From Ursus arctos (Eukaryota > Chordata > Mammalia > Carnivora > Ursidae): a stretch of DNA of 64,000 nucleotides. How positions within the stretch are numbered: the first letter of the stretch is position 1; each line of letters begins with the position of its first letter. The position numbers were made by a program, and so were the translations under genes. Where the stretch lies: positions 100,788,128-100,852,127 of the forward strand of contig NC_079873.1 of assembly GCF_023065955.2 (NCBI RefSeq), read 5' to 3'. The notes under the pieces were generated by a model. That model saw nothing but the letters and a program-made list of their open reading frames with translations, was not told the origin of the DNA and did no database searches. This document shows positions 24,090 through 35,345 of this stretch, one piece after another.

Positions 24090-24760
24090 AGTCAGCTGCA
24101 AAAATATATTACGTGCCAGACAATGTTATAGTTGTTTTAGATACATGAAGGTACTAGAAAGATATAACACCTACCCTAAAATATCTTACATCCTAATGGG
24201 CAGAGATCATAATGAATACAAAACAAACAAATATATAGGATAATATCAAGTACCGATAAGTTTTATGGTGTCAATAAAACAAAGAAGTAACAATAGAATG
24301 TAAACAATATTTGGCAGGATAATTATTTTAGCTTGAGATGTTGCCTAAGGCTTCTCTGGATGATTCAAGCTTTGAGGTGAGAGAGGAATTATGAGGAGAA
24401 AAATCTATGAAGACATTTCAAGAACTGGTGCTACAAGCAGGAGGAATAGCAATAACAAAGTCCCTGAGACAGAAATAAGCTAGGACAATCGAGTAACAAG
24501 AAAACAACCCAGCATCTTAGAGTTCAACTGGGTCAATGTTAAGTTGGAAATACCTATCAGACATCCGTATAGAAATATTTATTAGGCAGCTGTATATACA
24601 AGGATGAAGAGAGTATGACCAAAGGAATGGGATCTAATGGAGGCTTTGGCTTCACATAGTTTAGGAAACATCTCTATTATAAAAGGAGAGAAGGGAGAAT
24701 ATGTGCAAACAGATGTTGGTAGATTGGCGGGATTTAAGATAATCAAGTGAAATATTCTCT
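24090..24760 (+). repeat. Probable ancient mammalian interspersed repeat, family not named
   Basis: The order of landmarks (TTACGTGCCAGACAATG, CACCTACCCTAAAATATC, GCAATAACAAAGTCCCTGAG, CAGACATCCGTATAGAAAT, TTAGGCAGCTGTATATAC) follows a widely distributed old mammalian repeat I recall without its name. It is strongly diverged. It could also be unique DNA with chance resemblance. Confidence 0.4.
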
Positions 24761-25117
24761 GATTACATCTTTGCTTCATAAATGTACACTGAAGTTATTA
24801 TGTAAGGTAGGGGTGGTGGTTTTAGGAGACATATACTGTAAACTAGTCATTTTAAACAGTGGAAAAGTGATAAATTAGAGAAATATGATAGAATTGTTGG
24901 TATCATGCCCATTGGCAACTTTTGATTATAAATTTGAGGTGATTTTATTCAGCACGATCATATACTCTCCATCGATATTCATCTTCACATTAAGTGAAAG
25001 AACAAGTTATATTAGGAATATTTCAGCTATATATAAAAATTAAGACATGTATAACTGTAAAGCAACATGGCAAGTGATGTATTAACCAAGATCTTTACCT
25101 GTCAAATAATAAAAACT
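24761..25117. other. Anonymous AT-rich DNA
   Basis: No coding or repeat signature was recognised. Confidence 0.5.
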
Positions 25118-25996
25118 TATGTGTAGTGTTTTGATTACTATAGTTTTATAATATAATTTAAAATCAGGAGTGTGATGCTCCCAGCTCTGTTTTTCTATGT
25201 CAGCATGCTTTCACTCTTTGGGGTCTTCAGCAGTTCCATATAAATTTTAGGATTTTTTTTTCTATTTCTGTGAAAGATGACATTAGAATCTTGATAGGGA
25301 TTGCATTGATTTTATTGAGTACTTTGGGTAGTATGAACATGTTGACAATATGAATTCTTCCAATTCATGAACACAGAACAGCTTTCCATTATTTGTGTCT
25401 TCAACTTCTTTCATCAGTATATTATAGTTTTCAGTGTGCAGATCTTTTACCTCCTTGGCTAAATTAATTCCTAAGAATTTTACTGTTTTTGAGGCTATTA
25501 TAAATGGGGTTGTTTTCTTAATTTTAATTTTGGATAGTACATTGTTAGTATATAGAAATTAAAGTGGTTTTTGTGTGTTGATTTTGCATCCTAAAACTAC
25601 TGAAATTGTTTATGAGTTCTAGCAGTTTTTGATGGAGTCTTTAGGATTATCTATATTTAAAATCATGTCATCTGCAGAGAATTTTTACTTCCTCCTTTCC
25701 AAACTGGATGCCTTTTATTTATTTTTTTTTCTTGTATGATAACTCTGGCTAGAATTTCTAGTACTGTATTGAATGGGAGCGTTGAAAGTGAGAACACTTG
25801 TCTTGTTCTTGATCTTAAAGGAAAAGATTTCAAATTTCACCACTGAGTATATTAGTTGTGGGTTTATCATATACAGCCATTATTATATGGAGGTATGTTT
25901 CTTCTAGGTCCAATTTGTTGAGAGTTTGTATCATGAAAGTGTGTTGAATTCTGTTAAATGCTTTTTCTGAATCTATTGAAAAGATCATATTTTTTT
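25118..25996 (-). mobile_element. L1 ORF2 fragment (reverse transcriptase region), minus strand
   Basis: The plus strand reads antisense ORF2: GGTAGTATGAACATG, CTTCAACTTCTTTCATCAG, TTTGATGGAGTCTTTAGG, ATCATGTCATCTGCAGAG (over the FADD active-site region), then TTGAGAGTTTGTATCATGAAAG. Both ends are truncated, with no 3'UTR or tail, and the frames are degraded. Confidence 0.85.
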
Positions 25997-26759
25997 AATC
26001 TTTCATCTCTTCCTCCGTATCTGTTTGCCCCCCTAAACCCATTCCCATTTCCCAATATGTGTCCTTTTTCTCTTTCCCCTTACTACAGCCATTTTGAAGC
26101 TCCCAGCCCAGAGACTTCAACATGTAAATAAACAGCCATCCTTGGTAATAGGTTCTCTGTATACACTTCTACGTAATGTAAACAAGAAGAAGAATAACAA
26201 AACAAAAACTTCTTTATTTCTTGTCAGTCAAGTAATACACAATGTCTTTGTTGACCACGTTTTCTCAATAAATAATTGGTATCACCACTGTCATAATAAT
26301 CACACACTAGACAAATTAGACATTTACTCACATACATGGAATGAAAAAAGGTTTAAAGGTTCAATACTATGCCCCCCCAAAAAAATTGTACCCAATGGCT
26401 CAAAAGATGATAGATTTTCTAACTTAAACTCTTCATAGATTAACATTCAAAGGCTCCTTATTTGAACTCTATTACCTACTAATCTTTCTAAGCCTAATAA
26501 TGTATGAGAATGAATGTCAATGCACCCTGGTGAGAATGAAAAGTAAGAAGGGCTAATTTAGCCTACTTTACTTAAAATATTGTCTTTTAGAAAAGATAGA
26601 GTAATTGAAAAATGAAAGCTTTGAGAAACATCATAAAATTCAGAGGCTATTTCCAATGGAAAACTGTTGTCAATATTGTACCAAAAAATAGTGTCAATAT
26701 TGTATTGAATAAATTAACCATATGAGGTGAGAAGCAGAGGACTGTATTATTTGTAGCTC
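25997..26759. other. No gene or named repeat
   Basis: A pyrimidine-rich start (26000-26090) is followed by AT-rich sequence. The open frame at 26094-26438 has no recognisable domain and no supporting features. Confidence 0.45.
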
Positions 26760-26769
26760 AGAGATATAT

Positions 26770-26803
26770 TATTTTTTAAAGATTCTATATATATATATGT
26801 ATG

Positions 26804-26840
<37 letters not shown>

Positions 26841-27000
26841 AGAGAGAGAGAGAGAGAGAACACAAGCAGGGGGAGTGGAAGAGGGAGAAGCAGGCTCTCT
26901 ACTGAGCAGGGAGCCTGACACAGGGCTCCATCCCAGGACTTTGGGATCATGACCCAAGGTGAAGGCAGTCACTTAACCAACTGAGCCACCCAGGCGCCCC
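26770..27000 (-). mobile_element. SINEC, minus strand, with (ATTT)n tail
   Basis: Poly-T/TATATA and an ATTT array at the left, (GA)n, and the reverse complement of GGGGCGCCTGGGTGGCTCAG at the right define the element. The TSD AGAGATATAT is at 26760-26769 and 27001-27010 (10 bp, exact). Confidence 0.92.
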
Positions 27001-27010
27001 AGAGATATAT

Positions 27011-27794
27011 CAATTGATATTGCATCCTTACAATAACAACTTTGCCTGAGTTTGTGCCATTGCTGAAATTAGTTTGAGGGTCAGTAAGACAGACAACAAC
27101 TCACACATCTCAGTGGGCTAACACAATGAAGGCTTACTTGTAAAAGTCAACTATAGATCTAAACAGCTCTATCAGGAATCTGCCCTCTACCTACAGACTG
27201 ATTAATTCAGAATGTTGAGAATCTTTAACACTCTGTAATTTCACTATATAAAATATACAACCTTGTTGGTTGGAGATGTATGAAAAAACATAACAGGGAG
27301 TAGAGCACTAGATCTTAAATTCTTCCACAGAAAAGTAATACACATTACTCCTGCTCACATTTATTGAACTAAGCAAGATGCATGGTCATGACTAACTTTA
27401 AAGGGGAAGATGGTGGATGCAATTCCTCTTATGTGCATGGACAGAGATCAAAATCAGAAATGTTGGTAAATCTGAGTGAAGTTTTTCATAATATTCTGGG
27501 AGGATAGTGGTTACAAAATGTAGCAATTGCTAGGCAAATAGATTTTTACAAAGAGTGTAATATTGCATATTTGTCAAATGTGTGGATGTATATTGTCAAG
27601 ACCATTTTACCTTTAGTCAGACTTGGTTGCAACTTACATATGTGGTACAAAAACTACTGAGGGACTCTTAACTACCAATAACTCATCTTCTGACTCAATG
27701 GAAGAATATTCCTTCCAGACATACTTCTTTGGCTATTCATTATTTCTATTATTATCTCTATTATTACTAAAATTTTTACTGATCATGTCTTACC
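27011..27794. other. Anonymous AT-rich DNA
   Basis: No coding or repeat signature was recognised. The short frame at 27623-27811 is hydrophobic, low-complexity and unsupported. Confidence 0.5.
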
Positions 27795-27985
27795 TGATAA
27801 GATGTATATGACAGTTCAACATATGCATCCTCATAGTAACCATATTAGTCATATATTATGCCCATTTTTAAATTAGAAATTGAAGTTTGGTGAAGTTAAA
27901 TAATTTGCTCAAAGTCCCGCAACTAACAAATGGGATAGCTGTAAGTTGAGGTGATTTTCCTCCAGCTCCATACAGAGCATCATTC
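27795..27985 (-). repeat. MIR (ancient tRNA-derived SINE), minus strand
   Basis: The text follows the antisense MIR core: CCCATTTTTAAATTAGAAATTGAAG, GTTAAATAATTTGCTCAAAG, TCCCGCAACTAACAAATGGGA. This corresponds to the CCCATTTTACAGATGAGG and TTGCCCAAGGTCAC landmarks of MIR. It is highly diverged, as expected for this age. Confidence 0.7.
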
Positions 27986-28019
27986 AATCACAGATAAAAT
28001 TCGAATAAATTTCCAGAGT

Positions 28020-28655
28020 AAATCACACTTGTGATTTGCTGGTGGAAATGTAAAATGGTGCAGCAGTTGTGGAAAACAGTTTGGCTGTTCCTTAAAAATT
28101 AAATATAGAATTATCATAGGATCCCAGCAGTTCCACTTATAGGTATGTATTTAAAATAATTGAAAGCAGGAACTCAAACATATGCTTGTATCACAATGTT
28201 CGTAGCAGAACAAAAGTCAAAATGTGGAAACAACCCAAATGTCAACAAATGAATAGATAAACAAAATATGGTGTATAGATATATACGATAGAATATTATC
28301 TGTTGTTAAAATTCTGTGTAACTCTAACACACATTGCAGCATGAATAAACCTTGTAAACATTATGCTAAGTGAAATAAGGCAGACATAAATGACAAATAT
28401 TTTCATTCCACTTACATGAGATACATAAGATAGGCAAATTCATAGGGACAGAAAGTAGAATATAAATTGCTAGGGACTAGGGAAAGGAAAATATGGGAGT
28501 TGTTATTTAATGAATACATAATTTATGCTTGGAATGATGAAAAAGTTCTGGAAATTGACAGTGTTAGTGGTTGTACAGGATTGTGACTGTGCTTGATGCC
28601 ACTGTATGGTACACTTAAAATGGTTAAAACAATGCATTTTATTTCATGTGCATAT
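28020..28655 (+). mobile_element. Ancient L1 (L1M-type) 3' end
   Basis: ORF2 C-terminal text (TGGAAAACAGTTTGGC, GTGGAAACAACCCAAATG, ACATTATGCTAAGTGAAA) continues into an old L1 3'UTR (GAAAAAGTTCTGGAAATTGAC, TGGTACACTTAAAATGGTTAAA). It is diverged and 5'-truncated, with no TSD visible. Confidence 0.85.
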
Positions 28656-28773
28656 GAATGTACTTGTGCCAATTAAAGTGAGTTTTATAGCTAGTGGCAT
28701 GGAGAGGTCTGTATGCTCATCTACTGGAGCTATTTACCATAGCAAGTTTCTAGGTAAAGAAATTTCTTCCCAG

Positions 28774-28971
28774 GGGCGCCTGGGTGGCACAGCGGTTAAG
28801 CGTCTGCCTTCGGCTCAGGGCGTGATCCCGGCGTTATGGGATCGAGCCCCACATCAGGCTCTTCTGCTATGAGCCTGCTTCTTCCTCTCCCACTCCCCCT
28901 GCTTGTGTTCCCTCTCTCGCTGGCTGTCTCTGTCTGTCAAATAAATAAATAAAATCTAAAAAAAAAAAAAA
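28774..28971 (+). mobile_element. SINEC, young ursid-like subtype
   Basis: The element begins GGGCGCCTGGGTGGCACAGCGG, has the core CCCGGCGTTATGGGATCGAG, and ends CAAATAAATAAATAAAATC plus a long A tail. The TSD AAAGAAATTTCTTCCCAG is at 28756-28773 and 28972-28989 (18 bp, exact). Confidence 0.95.
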
Positions 28972-28989
28972 AAAGAAATTTCTTCCCAG

Positions 28990-29360
28990 AACTGGTCAGC
29001 CACTTCATTCTGCTGCTAAACAAAGCACCCCTAACTTTGAGGTGACCGGAGCAATGGGGGATACTTGAGCCAAACATCCCATGTCCTCCAGCAGGTTACC
29101 CCAGGCTTGCTCATACAGAGGTAAGGTAGGATTCTAAGAAGCATAAAGGAGGCATGCAAGACTTCTTGAGACCTAGGCTCAGAACTGACACACCATTGCT
29201 CTGCCACATTCTATCATCCAAAGCAAGTCACAAGAGCCATCAGAGTCAAGGGGTGGGAACACAGACTCTGCTTTTTGGTGGGAAGAGCAGCAGAGTCACA
29301 TTGAAAGAGGCATAGATACAGGGAGGGGAATAATTGCAGCCATTTTTGGAAGTAATTTAC
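28990..29360. repeat. Probable ancient interspersed repeat (LTR-like), family not named
   Basis: Landmarks CACATTCTATCATCCAAAGC, AAGTCACAAGAGCCATC and GATACAGGGAGGGGAATAAT follow an old, common mammalian repeat I recall without its name. A second, more diverged piece may be at 47480-47740 (TTCTGCTGTATCTGTTGGCC). Confidence 0.45.
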
Positions 29361-29818
29361 CAGAGCCTCAACACCCAATGTATGCCAAGTTCTGATTCAG
29401 ACTTTGGGCCCTGCTCTAACCCTGTAATGAAGAGCTTGGCCTTAATCCCCAGAAGGCATCTCTCCCACCTGCCTGAGTCTTCCAGGAGTTGGGTTAGAAC
29501 CTTCTGGCTCTATTGATTTTCCTGTGGCATTCACTGGGTCACAGGCCTCTGCAGGAAGACTGCCAGCTCTTTGGAGATTTTACTCTCCTGAAGAAGGAAA
29601 CCACGGACAGAAGGGACCTTATACTTCCTCAATACCGCACGAGTGGTCAGTACTGATGAGACCAGCCTCACAGCCCAGTGCCCTCTCTCTGGTCCCTGCT
29701 GTGTTGTCTTGTGTAAAAACTTCGTGCCTGAGTGTGAGATAATACAAAAAGTGCCTACCCATCCCAAGGTCTGTCTGTGCCTTCAGGAAATCATTTTGGC
29801 AGGAAAAAATGATAGGTT
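29361..29818. other. GC-richer anonymous segment
   Basis: This stretch is visibly richer in G+C than its surroundings. It contains short overlapping open frames on both strands (29524-29742 plus, 29531-29767 minus) but no domain I recognise. It may be part of an old LTR-type repeat or unique DNA. Confidence 0.4.
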
Positions 29819-30236
29819 ATGATGGTTAATTTTATGTGTCAATGTGGCTGAGCCACAGTACCCAGATATTTGTTCAAACATTATTCTGGATGTTTCTCAG
29901 AATGTATTTTTGGGATGAGATTAAAATTTAAATCAGTGGACTTTGAGTCAAGCACATTGCCCTCCGTAATGTGGGTGGGCCTCATCTAATCAGGTGAAGG
30001 TCTTAACAGAATAAAACTCACCTCCCCAGAAAAAGAGAAGATTCTGCCAGCATACCACCTTTGGACGAAATTGCAACTCTTCCCTGGGTCTCCATACTGG
30101 ACTGCACCCCAGATTTTAGACATTCCAGTCTCCATAATGATGTGAGTCTATTTCTTAAAATCTCTTTCTCTCCCTCTCTCTCTCTCCACACACACACACA
30201 CCATTGGTTCTGTTTCTTTTGGAGAACCCTAAGACA
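29819..30236 (+). repeat. Ancient interspersed repeat ending GGAGAACCCT
   Basis: The full landmark series of a common old mammalian repeat is present: GGTTAATTTTATGTGTCAA, CATTATTCTGGATGTTTCTC, GAGATTAAAATTTAAATCAG, TGTGGGTGGGCCTCATC, CTTCCCTGGGTCTCCA, CATTGGTTCTGTTTCTTTTGG, then GAGAACCCTAA. I recall the sequence but not its library name. The plus orientation is by that recalled form. An internal (CT)n(CA)n run lies at 30170-30201. Confidence 0.6.
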
Positions 30237-30891
30237 GGGCTGAAAACACTTGGGTGAAAGGATAAGCTCCATTGTAACACCCCAGAATCTGAATTAAACA
30301 AGAAGTTTATCTCAACAAGCCACTGATACTCTGTTCGGTATTATTAGTGTTCACTATGTTTCACTTTGAAACATTTCTATTAATCTGACTTTAAGTTAAA
30401 CCTTTTTTTTCTTCTATGGTGTTCAGTTGGCTGTTTATCCGAACATTTTTTTACTGCATATATTACATTTTTCAGTTCTAAAATTTCCATTTCTTCTCTT
30501 GTGAAGTTTCCATATAACTCTTTTACTGTAAAGTCACTACTATGGATTCTAAAAAATGCACTGAGAAAACTCTAGGCCACTGGTTTAACACTAGATTGTG
30601 TTGCTTTGTGGTTTTAAAATAGATTAAGGAGCTCTCTCACTGACCTTATACCAGCATAAAACTTCCCCTGGTGAGAGACTGCTGCATTTGATCTTGTCGG
30701 CGTCTGCACTCGTAATAAGTTCAGTCATGACTTCAGTTTTGGCTCAAATTTAAATTTAACCTTGGTAAGGTCCTGTAATATAAGCATAACTAAACTGTCC
30801 AATACTAGAGCATCTTTATTTTACTTCAGGCTTCATTTCCACTACAATTTACTTAGCAAAATTCCCAGTGTGGGAATTTATTTTTGTATTC
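30237..30891. other. Anonymous DNA
   Basis: No gene or named repeat is seen. The segment at 30640-30760 (CTTATACCAGCATAAAAC, CGTAATAAGTTCAGTCATG) has an LTR-like feel, but no boundaries can be set. Confidence 0.45.
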
Positions 30892-30903
30892 AAGAATGTT
30901 TTT

Positions 30904-31040
30904 GTTTCTGGGGTGCCTGGGGGGCAAAGTCAGTTGAGCATCCAACTCTTGATTTGAACTCTGTGCTGGGCATGGAGCCTGCCTAAGAGTCTCTCTTTCC
31001 CTCTCCCTCTGCCCCTCCCCTTGGTCTGTGGGCTCTCTCA

Positions 31041-31083
<43 letters not shown>

Positions 31084-31092
31084 AATGTTAAA
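30904..31092 (+). mobile_element. SINEC, plus strand, internally shortened
   Basis: The head GGGGTGCCTGGGGGGCAAAGTC is followed directly by TTGATTTGAACTCTGTGC, so part of the core is missing. The tail is a long (AAAT)n array. The TSD AAGAATGTTTTT is at 30892-30903 and 31093-31104 (12 bp, exact). Confidence 0.9.
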
Positions 31093-31104
31093 AAGAATGT
31101 TTTT

Positions 31105-31540
31105 TATTCCAATTCATTATGAAAACATATACTGCAATTTTGAACTCTGGTTTTTCCTCTACTTTGTAAAGTCTTTTTTATTATGTTGCACAACCACTAT
31201 TTCTACACACCCCTGAAGCCCTAATTCTATACTCAATCTAGACTATAATTGAGAAAAGCTGATACTCTTTGTTCACATTCGAGGGGCCCAGACCTCTGTG
31301 GAATTAAATTCATTAAGGCTTTTTTGCAATTATTTTTAATAGAGTTAAAGAAAATATGGTTATTATCTTATCCATTATTATGTTTTACCATGGCTGTGAT
31401 TGGGTTTGGAATACTTCCACAATATAAATCAAAATAGAATTCTACCTTACCCATTCATGTCGATGCAAAAACAAAAGAAAACAAAACAAAAACAACAACA
31501 AAAATCCATGACATAGTAACACATACAATTTAAGTATATA
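31105..31540. other. Anonymous AT-rich DNA
   Basis: No coding or repeat signature was recognised. Confidence 0.45.
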
Positions 31541-32962
31541 TTAAAAGAATAATAGAGCATGATAAAGTAAAAATTCAAACATCAATTTCTGTATAAATAT
31601 AATTCATTGCAACAATAAAAGTATATTATTATATAAATCAATGCCCAAAAGCCTTTGATAAAACCCCCTGACATTTCCAATAAAACATTCTAACTCAAGT
31701 AGATATAAAGAGAACATGTATAAAATTATAAAGATTACACAACAAAAAATAAACAAACAAACTTTGTTCTAAAAGTTGAATTTCTGAAGCCATTTCCATT
31801 AATAAGCATGAATAACTTGGAAGTGCCCTCTATAACCACTATTATTTAACCACTATTATTCAACATTAATTTGTAGATCTTACAAGTACAGTTAGAAAAT
31901 GTAATTAAATATTCTGTATAAGTATTGGAAGAGAAGAAGCATAATTTTTTTTATTTTCAGATAATTTGATTTTTCAACTGGAAAACCCAAGAAAGTATAG
32001 TGAAAAAGTATGAAAATTAAGATTAAAATGTAGAATCCTTTACTTTTTTTTTATATTTATAAAAACTAGTTGAAGACCGATGTGGAAAAATAGCCCATTC
32101 ACGATAATGACAAAACCTAACATTACCAAAGATTAAATTTAACACAAAAAGTAGATCACCTTATGAAGTAAATTATAGTAGCTTACATAAGGACACAAAA
32201 ACTGAAAAATTTAAAACAAGTATTCCAGGTTCTTGGATAAGAAGACATAATAAAATTTTCCTTTTTTCCTTTATGAACATTAGATAATTATTTTAAAATT
32301 AATATGACAGAACATATATCTTAGAAAAGAAAAACATTTAAAGAGAATGCAAATATAGTCAACTGATCTTTGACAAAGGAGGACAGACAATGCAATAGGA
32401 AAAGAATAAACTTTTCAACAAATGGTGATAGAATAATTGGACAGGCAAAAAATAAATTTAGAAACAGATCTTAGACCTTTCACAAAAATAAACTCAAAAT
32501 GGATCATACTCTTAAATTTTAAATGCTAACCTATAACACTCTTAGGAGATAAATAGAAAAACCTAGGTGACTTTGGGTATGATGATGACTTCTTTTTTTT
32601 TTTTTTGCCCACTATAAAATTCTCTATTTCTTATAATAATATTTTTTATTATATTATGTTAGTCACCATACAGTACTTCTTAAAAACAATCCAAAAGAAA
32701 AATCCATTAAAAAAAAGATACATTGGGCTTCATTAAATAGTGTCTGTGAAAGACACTATTATGAGAATGAAAATACAAGTTACAAACTTGAAGAACATAG
32801 TTGCAAGAGACACATCTGATAAAGGACTGCTATCCTAAATATACAAAGAACTATTAAAACTCAACAAAAAGAAAGCAAACAACTCACAGACATATCTCCA
32901 AAGACGATATACAAATGGCAAATAAACATATGAAAAGATGCTCAACATCATGTGTCATCAGG
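31541..32962 (+). mobile_element. Ancient L1 ORF2 fragment, plus strand (first of two)
   Basis: Diverged RT-to-C-terminal ORF2 text: AAAAGCCTTTGATAAAACC (31650), AATAGCCCATTCACGATAATG (32089), CTTTGACAAAGGAGG (32370), AACTCAAAATGGATCATAC (32490) and CTGTGAAAGACACTATTATG (32743). It ends near GAAAAGATGCTCAACATCATG (32932), just before an earlier part of ORF2 begins again at 32963. An 80-bp young L1 insertion lies inside. No frame is intact. Confidence 0.75.
32595..32674 (-). mobile_element. 80-bp L1 3'-end insertion with extra 3' sequence
   Basis: Poly-T (14) at the left is followed by about 25 bp that is not L1 (GCCCACTATAAAATTCTC...). The antisense L1 terminus then follows (TAATATTTTTTATTATATTATG, TTAGTCACCATACAGT). 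The TSD ACTTCTT is at 32588-32594 and 32675-32681. The non-L1 stretch between tail and terminus could be a 3' transduction. Confidence 0.8.
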
Positions 32963-33817
32963 AAGACCAAGAATAGCCAACAAAATATTGGAGAAGAGCA
33001 AGGTTGGAGGACTGATACTATCTGAATTAAAGGCTTACTATAAAACTATAATTATCAAGACAGTGATGTTGACAAAAGAAGAGAAAAATAAGTCACTGGA
33101 ATAGAACAGAAAGCCTATAAATAGACCCACATAAATACAGTCAACTTTGACAAAGGAGCAGAAGTAATTTAATGGAGAAAATTGTTTTCAACAAATGATT
33201 CTAGAAGAATTGTATATATACATGCAAGAAAGTGAATCTACATACATTCCTTACACTCTTCACAAAAATTAACTCAAAATGGATCATATATCTAAATATA
33301 AAACACAAAAATATAAATTTCCTAAGATATAATATAGGATAAAGCCTAGATTACTTAATATTGTGATGACTTTTTGATACAACAATAAAAATTCAATTCA
33401 TGAATGAAATAATTCATAAGCTGGATTTAATTAAAATGAATAACTACTGATCTATGAAAAAACAATGTCAAGAAAATGTGAAGACAAGCCACAGACCAAG
33501 AGCAAATATTTTCAAAAAACACATCTGATAAAAGACTAGTACCCCCAATAGACAAAGAATTCATAAAAACTCAACAATGAGAAAATGAACAATGTGATTT
33601 AAAAATGTGCCGAAAGTCTTAACAGATTCCTCACTAAAGAGAATATACAGATGGTAAATAAGCACGAGATGTCCCACGTCATGTGTCATCAAAGAAATTC
33701 AATTGAAAGCAATGATCTATAACTATTCACCTGTTAGAATGGTCAAAATCCAGAGCTCTATCAACCCCAAATTCTGGGAAGAAAGTGAAGCAACAAGAAT
33801 TGATGCAAATAAATAAT

Positions 33818-33849
<32 letters not shown>

Positions 33850-34515
33850 ATGTACAGCTTTCTTGGAAGACTGTTGGTTTCTTACAAAGCTAAATATACT
33901 CTTGTCATATGACCCAACAAGGATGCTCCTTAAATTTACCCAAAGGAATTAAAAACTTACATCCACATGAAACTGCACATGGATATTTATAGAAGCTTCA
34001 TTCATAATTACCAAAATTTGGAAGCAACAAAGATGTCCATTGGTTGGTGAGTGGATCAACAAGTACCTCCAAATAATGCAATATTATTCAACACTAAAAA
34101 AAGAGCTATCAAGGCATGAAAAGACATGGGAAAAACTTAAGTGCATAACACTAAGTGAAAGAAGCCAATTTAAGAAGAACATATACTGTATGATTCCAAG
34201 TATATGATATTCTAAAAAAAGACAAAACTGTGGAGACAATAAAAAGTTCAGCAGTTGTTAAGGATGAGGGTAGGGAGAATGATGAATAGGCAAAGCCTGA
34301 AGGATTTAAAGGGAATAGAAAAATACTCTGTGTGATACTATAATGATTGATACATACAATTATATATCTGCCAAAGCCATAAAATGCATAACACTAAAAT
34401 GAAGCCTAATGTAAGCTGTGGACCTTGAATGATTATCTCTCAATGCAGGTCTCTGTGTCTTCCTCCTAATTTTCTTGTGACCCTAAAACTTATTTAAAAA
34501 ATAAATTAATAATAA
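32963..34515 (+). mobile_element. Ancient L1 ORF2 to 3' end, plus strand (second of two)
   Basis: The text restarts upstream in ORF2 (AATAGCCAACAAAATATTGG, then TGACAAAGGAGCAGAAG) and repeats the region already seen in the previous fragment. It continues to ATGACCCAACAAGGATGC, AAACTGCACATGGATATTTATAG and an old L1 3'UTR (GAAGCCTAATGTAAGCTGTGG), ending CTAAAACTTATTTAAAAAATAAA. It contains an (AAT)n tract. Confidence 0.85.
33809..33851. repeat. (AAT)n microsatellite
   Basis: An AATAATAAT run lies within the ancient L1 ORF2 text. Confidence 0.9.
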
Positions 34516-34660
34516 AATACCTGCTATATCTTAATGTTTTATAAAAAGCATGTAAAGATTTGGGGAAAAACTTGATAAATGATTGAATAAATAGAATCAA
34601 GTAATGAAGATTCTCAGCTACACTAATAAAGCCAAAGGATATATTAAAAAAGAAATACAG

Positions 34661-34662
34661 TA

Positions 34663-34700
<38 letters not shown>

Positions 34701-34822
34701 CACATTCCATTATGTATATATGTTTATATTCCATTATGTGTGTATATATATTCCATTATGTATATATGTATGTATTTCATTATGTATATATGTATATACA
34801 CATATATGTGTGTGTATATAAT
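34661..34822. repeat. (TG)n(TA)n followed by 23-24-bp minisatellite
   Basis: A TG run (34662-34684) and TA run are followed by about four tandem units starting ATTCCATTATGTATATATG at roughly 34704, 34728, 34750 and 34774. The spacing is 22-24 bp. It probably grew from the TG/TA tract. Confidence 0.88.
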
Positions 34823-34917
34823 TCAATTATAGGGATCTTTCCTAAGGAAGTTTATCTAAAGATTGTGAAAAACTATACTTGATAGCTGCTTTAATTTGTT
34901 ATTAAAAAATGATTGAG

Positions 34918-35090
34918 GGGCACCTGAGTGGCTCAGTCAGTTAAGCATCTGACTTCGGCTCAGGTCATGAACTCAGGGTTCTGGGATCAAGCCCCATGGG
35001 GAATCTGCTTGTTCCTTTCCTCTCCCTCTGCCCATCCCCCCACTCATGCTCCTTCTGTCTTTCTCTCAAATATATAAATACGATCTTTCA
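34918..35090 (+). mobile_element. SINEC, plus strand
   Basis: GGGCACCTGAGTGGCTCAGTC leads to a CAGGGTTCTGGGATCAAGCC core and a CAAATATATAAATACGATC tail. The TSD (one mismatch, 13 bp) is AAAAATGATTGAG at 34905-34917 and AAAAACGATTGAG at 35091-35103. Confidence 0.92.
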
Positions 35091-35103
35091 AAAAACGATT
35101 GAG

Positions 35104-35345
35104 ACAACATAATGTAGTGGCTAAGAGCATGGAATGAGATTGCTAGTGTATGAAAACCAATTTCCCCATTTTCTGTGAAACTTTTGACAAGTTACTTAAA
35201 CTTTATTTCACTTCTTTCATCTATAAAATGGGGATACTAATGACACTAAATAATTTGAAGAGTTATTTTAGAATTAATAAATCATGTGTAAGGTGCTTTA
35301 ACAGTGCAAGGCACATAGTCAATACTCAACACTTTTAAAAAATGT
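35104..35345 (+). repeat. MIR, plus strand, near full length
   Basis: MIR landmarks occur in order: ATAATGTAGTGGCTAAGAGC, TTTGACAAGTTACTTAAAC, CATCTATAAAATGGGGATAC, then AACAGTGCAAGGCACATAGTC and AATACTCAACA. It is diverged, but the full ~240-bp element is recognisable. Confidence 0.85.
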
